Shown here: one piece after another, positions 8,705 to 17,518 of the stretch
How positions within the stretch are numbered: the first letter of the stretch is position 1
Layout: each line of letters starts with the position of its first letter
Source of the DNA: PALSA-693 sp963834725
GTDB lineage: Bacteria; Actinomycetota; Acidimicrobiia; Acidimicrobiales; Palsa-688
Assembly (NCBI GenBank): GCA_963834725.1
Contig: CAWICN010000001.1
Span: 1,364,001-1,428,000 of the forward strand
DNA length: 64,000 nt
Reading direction: 5' to 3'
Notes under the pieces: generated by a model
What the model saw: only the letters and a program-made list of their open reading frames with translations
Told to the model about the DNA's origin: nothing
The model's database searches: none
Made by a program: the position numbers and the translations under genes

Positions 8705-9325
8705 ATGATGGAGGACATCGACGCCGGCACCCGCTCCTCGCCCCTGGCTCTTGCCGTACTCGGGTTGCTCATGGGCGGGCCCCTGCATCCCTACCGCATG
8801 CAACGCCTCATCAAGGAGTGGGGCAAAGACCAGGTTGTCAATGTGGGCCAGCGCGCCAACCTGTATAAGACCATAAAGCGCCTCCACGACGCGGGGTTGA
8901 TTGCCGTTCACCAGACCGAGCGCGACCCCGGCTATCCGGAACGGACCGTCTACGAGCTGACCGACGAAGGCAGGAAGACCGCCTGCGCCTGGCTGGTCGA
9001 CCTGGTGTCGACACCCCGAAACGAGTTTCCCCAGTTTCCGGCCGCCCTCTCCTTCGTGATGCTGATCGGGCCGGAGGGGGCCCAGGTCGCCCTCGAACAG
9101 CGCGCCGAACGGCTCCGGCGGAGCCTGGCCCGCCTCGACCACGACCTCGAGCAGCTGCGCCGAAACCTGCCCCGCGTCACGTTGCTCGAAACCGAGTATC
9201 AACGGGCGGTCCTCGGCGCAGAGCTCTCCTGGGTCGCCCGCATAATCGACGAACTCCGAACCGGCGCCCTGACCTGGAGCGACGCGGACTTTGCCAGCGC
9301 GGCCGAGGCGTACCGGCTCGAGTAG
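8705..9325 (+). CDS. PadR-family transcriptional regulator
   Basis: A 206-residue PadR protein. The N-terminal winged helix is LAVLGLLMGGPLHPYRMQRL ... ANLYKTIKRLHDAGLI with the wing before YELTDEGRK; the C-terminal half is a helical dimerisation region (coiled coil around residues 125-160). It probably senses a small molecule through this interface. The methyltransferase 93 bases downstream on the same strand may be its target. Confidence 0.9.
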   Translation: MMEDIDAGTRSSPLALAVLGLLMGGPLHPYRMQRLIKEWGKDQVVNVGQRANLYKTIKRLHDAGLIAVHQTERDPGYPERTVYELTDEGRKTACAWLVDLVSTPRNEFPQFPAALSFVMLIGPEGAQVALEQRAERLRRSLARLDHDLEQLRRNLPRVTLLETEYQRAVLGAELSWVARIIDELRTGALTWSDADFASAAEAYRLE

Positions 9326-9418
9326 TCCCCTGCCGGGCTCGAGTAGCCCCTGGGGCGTCGACAGCGAGGCCCGGCCGGAGAGGTCCGGTCCGCGGCGCCG
9401 TGGACGCCAGGGGGCCGG

Positions 9419-10186
9419 ATGACACGCCGACGCACATTCGAGGAACTGGTGGCCGAAGGCGAGACTGCGCCGGTCGCAGGTTGGGGCTTCTCGTGGCTGG
9501 AGGGACGGGCGACCGAGGCCCGGCCGGCGTGGGGGTATGCCCGCCAGCTCGCCGGGCGGGTCGCCGGCCGTTCTGCCGTTCTGGACATCCAGACGGGTGG
9601 CGGAGAGGTGTTCGCCGAGGTCCTTCGCCGGTGCCCGAGCCCGGGGATGGTGGCCGCCACCGAATCGTGGCCGCCCAATGTCAAGATCGCCCGACGGAAC
9701 CTCGAACCCTTTGGTGGAACGGTCCTGGAGGTTGCCGACGACCACGACCTTCCCTTCCCGGGTGGTCGGTTCGATCTGGTGATCAGCCGCCATCCGACTG
9801 TGGTGCTCTGGGACGAGATCGCCCGGGTGCTCCAGCCCGCCGGGACGTACTTCTCCCAGCAGGTCGGACCAGGGTCGAATCGTGAGCTGACCGACTTCAT
9901 GATGGGCCCCCAGCCCGTCTCCTCCCGCCGGACATCGACGCGAGCGGTCGACGAGGCCCGCGCCGCCGGCCTGGATATCGTTGATCTGCGTGAGGAGACG
10001 CTCGAGGTCCGTTTCTTCGATGTCGGGGCCGTGATCTACTTTCTCCGAAAGGTCGTGTGGACCGTCCCCGACTTTTCGGTCGAACGGTACCGGGATCGCC
10101 TGGCGGCTCTACACCACGAGATCGAACAGGAGGGATCCTTCCTGTCACACTCCCGGCGATTCCTCATCGAGGCCACAAAGCCGTAA
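9419..10186 (+). CDS. SAM-dependent methyltransferase-like protein
   Basis: A 255-residue protein. The Rossmann motif reads VLDIQTGGGEVFAEVL (a variant of VLDxGxGxG), then MVAATESW (motif II) and FPGGRFDLVISRHPTVVLWD (post-motif), followed by a tail with FDVGAVIYFLRKVVWTVPDF. This matches a methyltransferase subfamily annotated in actinobacteria; substrate unknown. ATG at 9419. The PadR gene precedes it on the same strand. Confidence 0.75.
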   Translation: MTRRRTFEELVAEGETAPVAGWGFSWLEGRATEARPAWGYARQLAGRVAGRSAVLDIQTGGGEVFAEVLRRCPSPGMVAATESWPPNVKIARRNLEPFGGTVLEVADDHDLPFPGGRFDLVISRHPTVVLWDEIARVLQPAGTYFSQQVGPGSNRELTDFMMGPQPVSSRRTSTRAVDEARAAGLDIVDLREETLEVRFFDVGAVIYFLRKVVWTVPDFSVERYRDRLAALHHEIEQEGSFLSHSRRFLIEATKP

Positions 10187-10287
10187 TCGCTCGCTAACCG
10201 GCGGCCGGCCGGCGGCCGGCGGCACCCGAGTTGCGCCAGTAAGTTTCACGGACCGGTCCCGTCCCGGCCCGGCCCGGTGCGCGCCGC

Positions 10288-12621
10288 TCAGAGCGGCAGC
10301 AGTTGATAGGCCCATCCTGTACCCGGGGTCCAGGTATCGGTACCGATCCGACCATTGGCCGTGGTGGAGAACACACTCATCGACGAGGCGCTGTGCACCA
10401 CGCCCCGGGGTGACCCCGCCAACCCGGCACCCGGCAAAGGCTGCACCACCCAGCCCCTGGTCGAGGTCCAATAGAGGTTGTCCAGCTGACCCTCATTCGT
10501 GGTGTACCAGACGTTCATCCACGTCGACGCGTTGACCACCCCGCTCGGCGCACCGGTCGCCTCGGCGCTCGGCAGGGCCTGCCAGACCCAGCCTCGCGCA
10601 AGGGTCCAATAAAGGTTGTCGATCCGACCGTCCAGGTCCGTGTACCAGACGTTCATCCACGACGACGAGTTGACCACCCCGCTCGGCGTACCGGTCGCGT
10701 CACCAGCGGGCAAGACCTGGGTGACCCAACCGGTGCGCGCCGTCCAGTAGTCATTGACTATCTTCCCGTTGGTGGCTGTGTACCACAGGTTCATCCACGT
10801 CGACGAGTTCGCCACCGCCGTCGGGGCGCTGGCGGCGCTGCCGCCCGGCAGCGTTTGATTGAGCCATCCGGTCGTTGGGGTCCAGAAGTCGTTTTCGATC
10901 CGGCCATCGGGCGTGGCGTAGAAGACGTTCATCAACGACGAAGAATTGGCTAAAACGGCCAGATCGCCCACGGCATCACCGCCCGGCAGGGTTTGGCTGA
11001 GCCATCCTTTGGGAGGAGTCCAGAAGTCGTTGACGACCCGTCCCCCGGTCGTGGTGAACCAGACGTTCATCCACGTCGCCGAGTTCGCCACTGCGGCGGG
11101 GTCTCCGCCGGCATTCGCACCGGGCAGAGTCTGGGAAATCCAGCCCGTCGTCGGGGTCCAGTATTTATTCTCGATGTACCCGGTCTGCGTTTGATCGAAG
11201 ACGTTTGTCAATGACGCTGAGTTAGCCAGCACGGCCGGAGTTCCCGACGGGACCGCGCTTCCAGGGACCCCGCTTTTTCTGACGAAGCCCGGGCCCGGCG
11301 AGACATACACGAACTGCTCGCCAGTGTTCCATATAAACGATGCCCATGATGCAACCGAGACGTCATTGAAGAGCTGAACGGAGATGTTGGCTGTCCCCCC
11401 AAAGTCACCGTTAACCAGATTCACGGTGCCATTCGGATTGACGCCTACCACGACGGCGACGTGGTCGGCGAAGGTAATCCCTGACGGCGTGAGGTCCCCA
11501 GGAGGATAAAAGACGATGACATCACCTACGACCGGGTTGTTGTCGTTCGGGATGAGTCGCTCGCCCTGTTGCACACCCCACGCATAGAAACTGCTGGCGC
11601 GGGCATCGAGGGTGCCGAGGTTGGCGGTGACGCCAGCTCGGTTCCACACCCACTTGGCGAAATCCGCACACCAAGGCTCGTTCTCGTCCCGGACTCCGAA
11701 GTGAGGGTCGACCCCGCAGCCGGCCGGACTGGCCGGGGCGGCGACCAGGGTGCTGTAGGGGTTGCAGTCCAGCGAAAAGTTCGTGCTGGCAGGCGTGTCA
11801 CCCACCCCGACCTGGGACGTGGCAATCTCGCCAATCGGTGAAAGAGCGACCGACTGGCGTCGGGAAGCGCTGCCAGATGGGCTGGCGCGCCGCCCGGAAA
11901 CGCCGGGAGCAACAGCCGCGCTGCTGGTCGCACAGTAGGGCGAATCCTTCAACCCCCATACGGCTTCGACACTGGCCGGCAGCTCTCCCGCGCAGGGGAA
12001 AGGCAGACCTCCAGCCTCTGTCATTGCCCAGGCTGTGCCATTGCTGCTTCGGAAAATCCCCACCCCTCCGCCGTCCTGGAATTTGATCGCAACCGCGGCG
12101 CTGGCGCCGGCGGACGGCACGAAACTTGCGGTCCCCCAGTAAGTCCGCGTGGAGGAGACGTAGGCGGTGTGCAGTGACCCCGTCCGCAAGGCGCCGACAT
12201 CAGCCAGGGGTATCCCTTTGAAGGCGGCGAAGGCTGCCGCCATGGCCGACTGGTTGGCGGTGGTGGAAGCGGCGGTGGGCGCGCCGGGTGCGGCCGTCGC
12301 CGTCCTCGCCATCGTCGCAGTTGTCGCGGTCGTCGCCATCGTCGCAGTTGTCGCCATCGTCGCGGTCGTCGCCATCGTCGCGGTCGTCGCCATCGTCGCG
12401 GTCGTCGCCATCGTCGCGGTCGTCGCCATCGTCGCGGTCGTCGGCATCGTCGCGGTCGTCGGTATCCCCGCAGTTGTCGCGGTTGTCGCGGCGGCCGGGC
12501 CGACTCCGATCGCCCAAACGATGGCCGCTACCAGGCCCATACTGACCGTGGTCGCTCTCCTCAACCGTCGCCGGCGAGGACGAAATCGACTCGAATCAGC
12601 GCGGCGCTGATCTCCCGCCAT
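10288..12621 (-). CDS. Large secreted CHAP-domain protein with a predicted seven-bladed propeller
   Basis: A 777-residue exported protein. After an Arg-rich start and hydrophobic signal (VSMGLVAAIVWAIGVGPAAA) comes a low-complexity Thr/Ala/Met tract of ATTATM repeats (about residues 41-107). A CHAP-type domain follows (about 300-440): ENEPWCADFAKWVWNRAG has the candidate catalytic Cys, and FADHVAVVVGVN the candidate His. The C-terminal 320 residues are seven repeats of about 48 residues, each with a VANSSxWMNVWY-like strand and a YWTxxxGWxxQxLP strand, as in seven-bladed PLL-type lectins. It may bind glycans and cut peptidoglycan or peptides outside the cell. ATG 12621 is preferred; an in-frame start at 12669 is possible. 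Confidence 0.8.
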   Translation of the reverse strand: MAGDQRRADSSRFRPRRRRLRRATTVSMGLVAAIVWAIGVGPAAATTATTAGIPTTATMPTTATMATTATMATTATMATTATMATTATMATTATMATTATTATMARTATAAPGAPTAASTTANQSAMAAAFAAFKGIPLADVGALRTGSLHTAYVSSTRTYWGTASFVPSAGASAAVAIKFQDGGGVGIFRSSNGTAWAMTEAGGLPFPCAGELPASVEAVWGLKDSPYCATSSAAVAPGVSGRRASPSGSASRRQSVALSPIGEIATSQVGVGDTPASTNFSLDCNPYSTLVAAPASPAGCGVDPHFGVRDENEPWCADFAKWVWNRAGVTANLGTLDARASSFYAWGVQQGERLIPNDNNPVVGDVIVFYPPGDLTPSGITFADHVAVVVGVNPNGTVNLVNGDFGGTANISVQLFNDVSVASWASFIWNTGEQFVYVSPGPGFVRKSGVPGSAVPSGTPAVLANSASLTNVFDQTQTGYIENKYWTPTTGWISQTLPGANAGGDPAAVANSATWMNVWFTTTGGRVVNDFWTPPKGWLSQTLPGGDAVGDLAVLANSSSLMNVFYATPDGRIENDFWTPTTGWLNQTLPGGSAASAPTAVANSSTWMNLWYTATNGKIVNDYWTARTGWVTQVLPAGDATGTPSGVVNSSSWMNVWYTDLDGRIDNLYWTLARGWVWQALPSAEATGAPSGVVNASTWMNVWYTTNEGQLDNLYWTSTRGWVVQPLPGAGLAGSPRGVVHSASSMSVFSTTANGRIGTDTWTPGTGWAYQLLPL
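12299..12497. repeat. 18-bp coding minisatellite in the CHAP gene
   Basis: About ten tandem copies of an 18-base unit (GTCGCCATCGTCGCGGTC on the + strand) encode the ATTATM tract. Copies in the centre are identical, showing recent expansion by slippage. Length may vary between strains. Confidence 0.9.
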
Positions 12622-12846
12622 AAGCAGTGCCCTCACTCTCCGACGAGTCCTGGACGCGCAATTTCCCAAGCTGCATGCCGCTGCTCGAGTCCCTTCAACG
12701 ACGCGCCGAAAGCTCTCGTCAACGACGTGAGTTCCCGCGAGACCCTGTCCCCGGTGGGCCCGACCCTACCTTACGGCCTGGCCGCGGTCAACCCTTCCTG
12801 AAATCGGTGTGCGACGTCATCCGGGGGTGGTCACGGCGCGTCAGGT

Positions 12847-13353
12847 TTACCTATGGCTGAAACGTTCGGCGAGGAACGCGATCGCCTCGTCGAGCGACGT
12901 GGTCAGCAGTCCCCCCGAGTCCGCGATGCACGTCTCGATCATCAGGTTGACCATGCCGCCCTCGTTGTCCGCGCACATCCGGAGGTCGGTGCGAACGCCG
13001 ACGATCAGCAGGCCCCTGGCAAAGCCGTAACCGATCTCGAGCGCCGTGCCGGAGTCGACGTCCTGGCCGTCGAGCGACGCCAGGACAGCCTGAGATTCAT
13101 CGATCAGGGCCAAATCAGCACGGCCCTGATCGAGGTTCGCCTGGCCCAACGCAGACTGCCGTTCGGAACCGTACTCCATGGTCTGCTTGATCTCGGTGAT
13201 CACAGACGGCCCCGACCAGGGATCCTTCGGGACCAGACCGGCGGCGATGACCTTGGGGATCACAACCGTGTTGTGCCACAGGAGCCCGGCTTCGAAAAAG
13301 CCAGACGGTCCGGCCAGATACACCGCACGGGCCGACGCCTCGAGGCGCGTCAT
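12847..13353 (-). CDS. Nucleoside 2-deoxyribosyltransferase family protein
   Basis: A 168-residue protein with the family core: VYLAGPSGFFEAGLLWHN at the start, VLASLDGQDVDSGTALEIGY (substrate and catalytic acidic residues) and RTDLRMCADNEGGMVNLMIE. It would move deoxyribose between bases or hydrolyse modified nucleosides. ATG at 13353 shares one base with the TGA of the upstream DUF72 gene (TGATG), so the pair is translationally coupled; an in-frame TTG lies one codon earlier. Confidence 0.85.
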   Translation of the reverse strand: MTRLEASARAVYLAGPSGFFEAGLLWHNTVVIPKVIAAGLVPKDPWSGPSVITEIKQTMEYGSERQSALGQANLDQGRADLALIDESQAVLASLDGQDVDSGTALEIGYGFARGLLIVGVRTDLRMCADNEGGMVNLMIETCIADSGGLLTTSLDEAIAFLAERFSHR

Positions 13354-14258
13354 CAATCTTCGGCCAGCAGAGCACTCAGGTCAGCAGCGTTGCGGACGCC
13401 GTAGTCCTGATAGCAGTTGTTCATGAGCGCATGAACCGTTTCGGCCCGGTCAGCCAGGCTCTGCAGCTTGGAAACCCAAGCGCGAAGCTGGGGTTTCGAG
13501 TAGAGGTATCTGAAACGCTCCGCCGCAGTGGTGTCGGCCTTCTTCCAGGTGTCGTCGTTGCGCCCGTGGAAGCGAACCACCGCCAGATTCGGGCTGGTGA
13601 CCTCGACCACGGTAGGAAGCTTCGACGCCCGCGGCGCGTCCACCACCACCAGGGCCAAGTCCAGGTCCGACAGAGTGCCCAATGTTCTGTCCCGGTCCTC
13701 GGACGTGGCCAGCCAGGTGGGCGAGCGGAACTCCACACACACGGGCAGGTCCGCCCACTGTTCCCGGATGGCGGCCAACTCGCTCCGATTGTCACTCTTG
13801 GCCGTAAACCACTCGGGATATTGCATCAGCACGGCGCCGAGCTTGCCCGCGTCATGGAGCGGCCAGAGGGCATAGCGGAATCGCTTCCATACCTCGTCGA
13901 CCGCGTCCGCGGGCAAATGGGAAGGATAGACGTTGCGTTTGCCGGCGAACTCCGGTTTGATGGCCTCGCGCAGGTCGGGCCACAACGAGTTCGGCTTGGC
14001 CGGATGACCGGTCAACAGCGCATACGCCTTGACATTCATGGTAAAGCCCGCCGGTGTTCTGGTCGACCAACCGTCCGCCAGCTGGCGCGACGGCGGGAAG
14101 TAATAGGTGCTGTCTGCCTCTGCGATCGGAAACCGCGAGGCATAGAAGGCCAGGCGCTCAGCCGCGGACATCGACTTCTTGGGATACCAGTCCGTTTCCT
14201 TGACAAGGGTCGCGTCCGTCCACGAGCACGTACCGACGCGGATCGATGGCCGGGACAC
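13353..14258 (-). CDS. DUF72 family protein
   Basis: A 301-residue TIM-barrel-like DUF72 (YecE) protein. Signatures: IRVGTCSWTDATLV at the start, YASRFPIAEADSTYYFPPS, PAGFTMNVKAYALLTGH, and VRFHGRNDDTW near the C-terminus. Function of the family is unsettled; a nucleic-acid or nucleotide role has been suggested, and coupling here to a deoxyribosyltransferase gene would agree. The overlapping stop/start with the next gene supports a two-gene operon. Confidence 0.9.
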   Translation of the reverse strand: MSRPSIRVGTCSWTDATLVKETDWYPKKSMSAAERLAFYASRFPIAEADSTYYFPPSRQLADGWSTRTPAGFTMNVKAYALLTGHPAKPNSLWPDLREAIKPEFAGKRNVYPSHLPADAVDEVWKRFRYALWPLHDAGKLGAVLMQYPEWFTAKSDNRSELAAIREQWADLPVCVEFRSPTWLATSEDRDRTLGTLSDLDLALVVVDAPRASKLPTVVEVTSPNLAVVRFHGRNDDTWKKADTTAAERFRYLYSKPQLRAWVSKLQSLADRAETVHALMNNCYQDYGVRNAADLSALLAED

Positions 14259-14340
14259 GCCTCTATACTTGACGCCTGTCCGACCGGCCGCAACTGGTTC
14301 GTCCGGTCGCGGTCACCCCTTGAAGCCGAGGGCCACAAAC

Positions 14341-14446
14341 GAGGATCCGCCGCGATTCTCTGTGGCGAATTCGGCCCAAATGGGGGGCCGCCCCCATTCT
14401 CTGCAGCAAACAGTGCCCGATTGAAGGGCGCCGCGCTGCAGAAAAG
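14341..14446. repeat. Dispersed intergenic repeat, copy A
   Basis: This stretch shares two blocks with 33035-33103 and one with 25028-25102. The block CGCGATTCTCTG occurs once, its ATTCTCTG end recurs downstream, and a core GCCCGATTGAAGGGC is followed by GCCGCGCTGCAGAAAA. The core can form a GCCC-N7-GGGC hairpin. It lies in the 292-base gap between the cyclase stop and DUF72 start. The rest of that gap (14487-14549) is a G/T-rich simple repeat with GGGGTGGGGT runs. Confidence 0.75.
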
Positions 14447-14551
14447 GACGGGATCGCGTCCAGAGTGCGGATGTAAACGGCCCGCGCCGGCGTGACGGCG
14501 TGACGGCGTGGGGTGGGCGTCGTGGTGGGGCGGGGTGGGGTGGGGTGCCGC

Positions 14552-15682
14552 TCAGGCTGTGACGGCGAACACCACCTCGGGATGGGGCAGCCCTCGCACG
14601 GCTTGGGGGCCGAGGGCTCGGAGGGGCCACCGGTCCGCCGGCAGTGCCGCAGCCGTTTCCGCCGTGACCACCAGCTCACCCGGAGCTGCCACCTTCACCA
14701 GGTGGGCCACCAGGTTGACCAGCGGGCCGAAATAGTCGCCCTCCCGAGGGATGGCCGCACCGTAACCGACGGCTCCCCTCGCGGCCGGGAGCACCGGGTC
14801 GGCTTCGGCGGCGCGACAGATCTCGAGCCCGATCCGGCAGGCGGCCTCGGCGGAGGGAGCGGCGAAGAACACCTCGTCGCCGATCATTTTCACCACCCGT
14901 CCCCCTGCCAACACGGCGCTCGACCACGCCGCCGATTCGAAGCGGGACAGGGCCAGGCTCTGGTCGCGCAAGCTGAGCTCCTCTGCCCACCGTGTAGAGC
15001 CGACCAGGTCGATGAACCCGAGAGCGACCACTTCGCTGTCCAATCCCAACGCCGGCGGATGGCCCGGCTCCTCCCTCTGGCTCGACCCGCCCCGGGCCAG
15101 GTAGGCCCGACGGATAGCCCGTTCGAACTGAGCCAGAACCAGTGCGGACAGCACTGCGGGCACGCGGGCGAACGCTCGGGTCGCAGCCTCGGACAGCCGG
15201 GCCCGAGCCAGCTCATCCGCTCCCTCACGTTCCGTCCCGGGGCCGAGTTCGGAGTAGAAGAGCGCCACCGCCGCCTCGGCGATGTTGGTCGCCGATGCGC
15301 CCAGGACCCGGTTGAAGGCCAGGATGGCCTCTTCACCGAGAAGGGCCGCCGCCTCCTCAAAGGCGGTCATGATGCCCGCCAGATCCTCGGCGACCTCACC
15401 GTCGGCGGTCACCGGCAGGCCCGCCGCCAGCAGGACCCGCCGCAGCCGTTCTACCGGAACACCGCAACGGGCAGCCATGTCCGCCACGGGCACCGTCGGC
15501 ACCTCCCGTCCGAGCGCCAGACTGGCGGAGACGGCCGGGAGGCTTCCGAGCTGGTGGGCCTCCATGAGCTGATCGAGCGTGGCACCCCGCTCGCAGAGGT
15601 ACTCGAGCAGAGCCCGGCGCCGCTCAGCATCAGCGGCATCGCGGTCGTAGAGACCTGCCGCCTCCCAGTCGCCGGTGTCCAC
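14552..15682 (-). CDS. Class III adenylate/guanylate cyclase with N-terminal regulatory domain
   Basis: A protein of about 376 residues. The C-terminal cyclase domain shows the first metal Asp in FIDLVGSTRWAEEL (about residue 222) and the second in VVKMIGDEVFFAAP (about 266), then GYGAAIPREGDYFGPLVNLV, so it should make cAMP or cGMP. The N-terminal 200 helical residues (MAARCGVPVERLRRVLLAAG, FEEAAALLGEEAILAFNRVL) resemble the autoinhibitory pH-sensing half of mycobacterial Rv1264. The frame stays open to 16042, but the extra stretch is repeat-derived; GTG at 15682 (VDTGDWEAAG) is my choice, uncertain. Confidence 0.8.
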   Translation of the reverse strand: MDTGDWEAAGLYDRDAADAERRRALLEYLCERGATLDQLMEAHQLGSLPAVSASLALGREVPTVPVADMAARCGVPVERLRRVLLAAGLPVTADGEVAEDLAGIMTAFEEAAALLGEEAILAFNRVLGASATNIAEAAVALFYSELGPGTEREGADELARARLSEAATRAFARVPAVLSALVLAQFERAIRRAYLARGGSSQREEPGHPPALGLDSEVVALGFIDLVGSTRWAEELSLRDQSLALSRFESAAWSSAVLAGGRVVKMIGDEVFFAAPSAEAACRIGLEICRAAEADPVLPAARGAVGYGAAIPREGDYFGPLVNLVAHLVKVAAPGELVVTAETAAALPADRWPLRALGPQAVRGLPHPEVVFAVTA

Positions 15683-15924
15683 GCGGCCATCGTCGCATAC
15701 AGGCTTGCCGCTGGCCGAGGAAAGCCAGCCGACGCCAGGCCCCGGACCACCATCGAAGGACCCGCGGGGGAGCCGGAGAACCCGCGGAGGTGCCGGAAAC
15801 CCGCGGAGGTGCCGGAAACCCGCGGAGGTGCCGGAATCCCGCGGCGGGTGCCGGAGATCCGGGGAGCCGGGATCCCGCGGCGCCGGGGGGCCCCGGCGCG
15901 GGCGGCCCGGTGGCACCAGAGCCC
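15683..15924. other. Gap between cyclase start and RHH promoter
   Basis: No supported gene. It holds the upstream part of the cyclase frame, the 19-bp tandem repeat and GC-rich sequence. Together with 15925-16003 it forms the divergent control region of the cyclase and the RHH operon. Confidence 0.5.
15779..15855. repeat. 19-bp tandem repeat upstream of the cyclase
   Basis: Three exact units AACCCGCGGAGGTGCCGGA (from 15779, 15798 and 15817) plus degenerate flanking copies. They lie just upstream of the proposed cyclase start. Confidence 0.9.
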
Positions 15925-16003
15925 ACCTGTCTGATGCCATGACTACGCCATAATGATGCCATATCGATTGACAATAGCGCCGTGATGGTGCCATCATGGT
16001 GCC
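15925..16003 (+). promoter_or_regulatory. Promoter and repeated operator of the RHH operon
   Basis: TTGACA at 15968-15973 is followed after 18 bases by CATCAT (15992-15997), only six bases before the GTG start, so the transcript is probably leaderless. Four copies of TGATGCCAT/TGATGGTGCCAT-like boxes (near 15931, 15952, 15983 and, partly, 15994) overlap this promoter. Repeated short boxes are what ribbon-helix-helix dimers bind, so autoregulation is likely. Confidence 0.6.
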
Positions 16004-16555
16004 GTGGAGTTGCAACCGTACATCGAGAGCATTCACCAGCAAGTAGCCGTCGCGGCCGAGGCAGGCGGTCAGGAGAGCCGGGCGCTGGCCGAGCGTCTGC
16101 TGGTGCCCCTGGATTCGGCCATCCGGCTCACCCTGCTCGAGGCGCTGGGCCTGGCGGCGGAAGAGATCACGACCGAAATCGCTCCCGGCTCGGTTGACTT
16201 ACGCCTGCGCGGCCGCAACCCCGAGTTCGTGGTGACGCTTCCGCCTCTCGACGCGGCGGAGCAGCATGCCGGCGGACGCCAGCCGGCCGGGCAGGGACCA
16301 GCGGCGTCGCCTTCGTGGCCGACCCCTCCGGGCCCTCCGGGGGAAAGCGACGAAGGCGGGATGTCGCGGATCAACCTCCGCCTGCCCGACCATCTCAAAG
16401 CCCGCATCGAGCGGGCCGCTGACGACGAGGGGCTCTCGATCAACGCCTGGCTGGTCCGGGCCGCGACCGCCGCCCTCGAGCGAAACTCCGCGGCCCCCCC
16501 ACGCGGTCCCAGTCCTGTCCCCAGCGCGCAGCGATACACGGGCTGGGCCCGCTGA
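16004..16555 (+). CDS. Ribbon-helix-helix regulator with N-terminal helical domain
   Basis: A 183-residue protein. Residues 1-95 form a helical/strand domain of unknown kind with an IEITxE-like stretch (AAEEITTEIAPGSVDLRLRG). A Pro-rich linker leads to a C-terminal HicB/CopG-like ribbon-helix-helix: SRINLRLPDHLKARIERAAD then GLSINAWLVRAATAAL. It probably represses its own operon through the boxes at 15925-16003. GTG 16004 has no ribosome-binding site ahead, in line with leaderless translation. The DUF4097 gene follows after 81 bases. Confidence 0.8.
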   Translation: MELQPYIESIHQQVAVAAEAGGQESRALAERLLVPLDSAIRLTLLEALGLAAEEITTEIAPGSVDLRLRGRNPEFVVTLPPLDAAEQHAGGRQPAGQGPAASPSWPTPPGPPGESDEGGMSRINLRLPDHLKARIERAADDEGLSINAWLVRAATAALERNSAAPPRGPSPVPSAQRYTGWAR

Positions 16556-16636
16556 CCGCATCGAGCCCCAGATCGCCTTGAGCCGCAGGCAGATCGCCCC
16601 GGTCGTTCCCACCTTGCACAAAAAAGGAGCTTCATG

Positions 16637-17518
16637 ATGCCTACGTTCGACACACCCGAACCCATCTCTATCACCATCGACCTGAGCGTCGGTCAGATAC
16701 GGATCGACGCCGGCGAGCGCGCCGACACCGTGGTCGAAGTACGCCCGAGCAATCCGGGCAAGAAGGGCGACACCACCGCCGCCGAGCAGACGCGGGTGGA
16801 GTTCGGCAACGGCCAGCTGACGATCCAGGGGCCCAAGACGGGGTGGCGGCAGTGGACCCCGCGGAGTGGCAGCGACTCGGTGGACGTGTACATCGGCGTA
16901 CCGACGGGATCACACCTGCAAGGCGGCGCAGGGGTCGCGGCGCTGCGGGCCACCGGCCGTCTTGGCGAGTGCAGCTACAAGACCGGCGTCGGCGAGATCC
17001 AGCTCGACCAGGCCGGCCCGGTGAAGCTCCGGACCGGTGCTGGCTTGGTCACCATCGTTCGGGCTCTCGGCGATACCGAGATCAGCACCGCTTCGGGGGG
17101 CCTTCGCGTCGGCGACGTCCAGGGCTCCGCAGTCGTGCGGAACTCCAACGGCGACACCTGGATCGGTGACGTCACTGGAGATGTCCGGGTCAACGCCGCC
17201 AACGGCAGAATCGCCGTCGACCGCGCCCAGGCCGGGCTCGCGGCAAGAACCGCCAACGGCGACATCCGCGTGGGTCAGGTCGAGCGGGGCGAGATCCTGG
17301 CCGAAACGGCCTGCGGCAGGGTCGACATTGGCGTGCTCGACGGGGTGGCGGTCTGGCTGGACCTGCATACCCATTTCGGAACGGTGCGCAACGAGCTGGA
17401 TCCCGCCGGACGTCCAGTATCCGGGGAGGACACGGTTCAGGTGCGGGCTCGGAGCTCTCTCGGCGACATCACCGTCCGGCACTCGACCGTCGACCGGGCG
17501 GAGGTGCACGAGGCGTGA
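16637..17518 (+). CDS. DUF4097 family beta-repeat protein
   Basis: A 293-residue protein made almost wholly of short beta strands ending in Asn-Gly or Ser-Gly turns (ISTASGGLRVGDVQG, VNAANGRIAVDRAQ, ARTANGDIRVGQVE), the DUF4097 right-handed beta-solenoid pattern. No signal peptide or membrane segment is present. DUF4097 proteins often sit beside DrrAB-type transporters, as here; their role is unknown. AGGAG lies 8-10 bases before ATG 16634/16637. The stop overlaps the ABC gene start. Confidence 0.85.
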   Translation: MPTFDTPEPISITIDLSVGQIRIDAGERADTVVEVRPSNPGKKGDTTAAEQTRVEFGNGQLTIQGPKTGWRQWTPRSGSDSVDVYIGVPTGSHLQGGAGVAALRATGRLGECSYKTGVGEIQLDQAGPVKLRTGAGLVTIVRALGDTEISTASGGLRVGDVQGSAVVRNSNGDTWIGDVTGDVRVNAANGRIAVDRAQAGLAARTANGDIRVGQVERGEILAETACGRVDIGVLDGVAVWLDLHTHFGTVRNELDPAGRPVSGEDTVQVRARSSLGDITVRHSTVDRAEVHEA

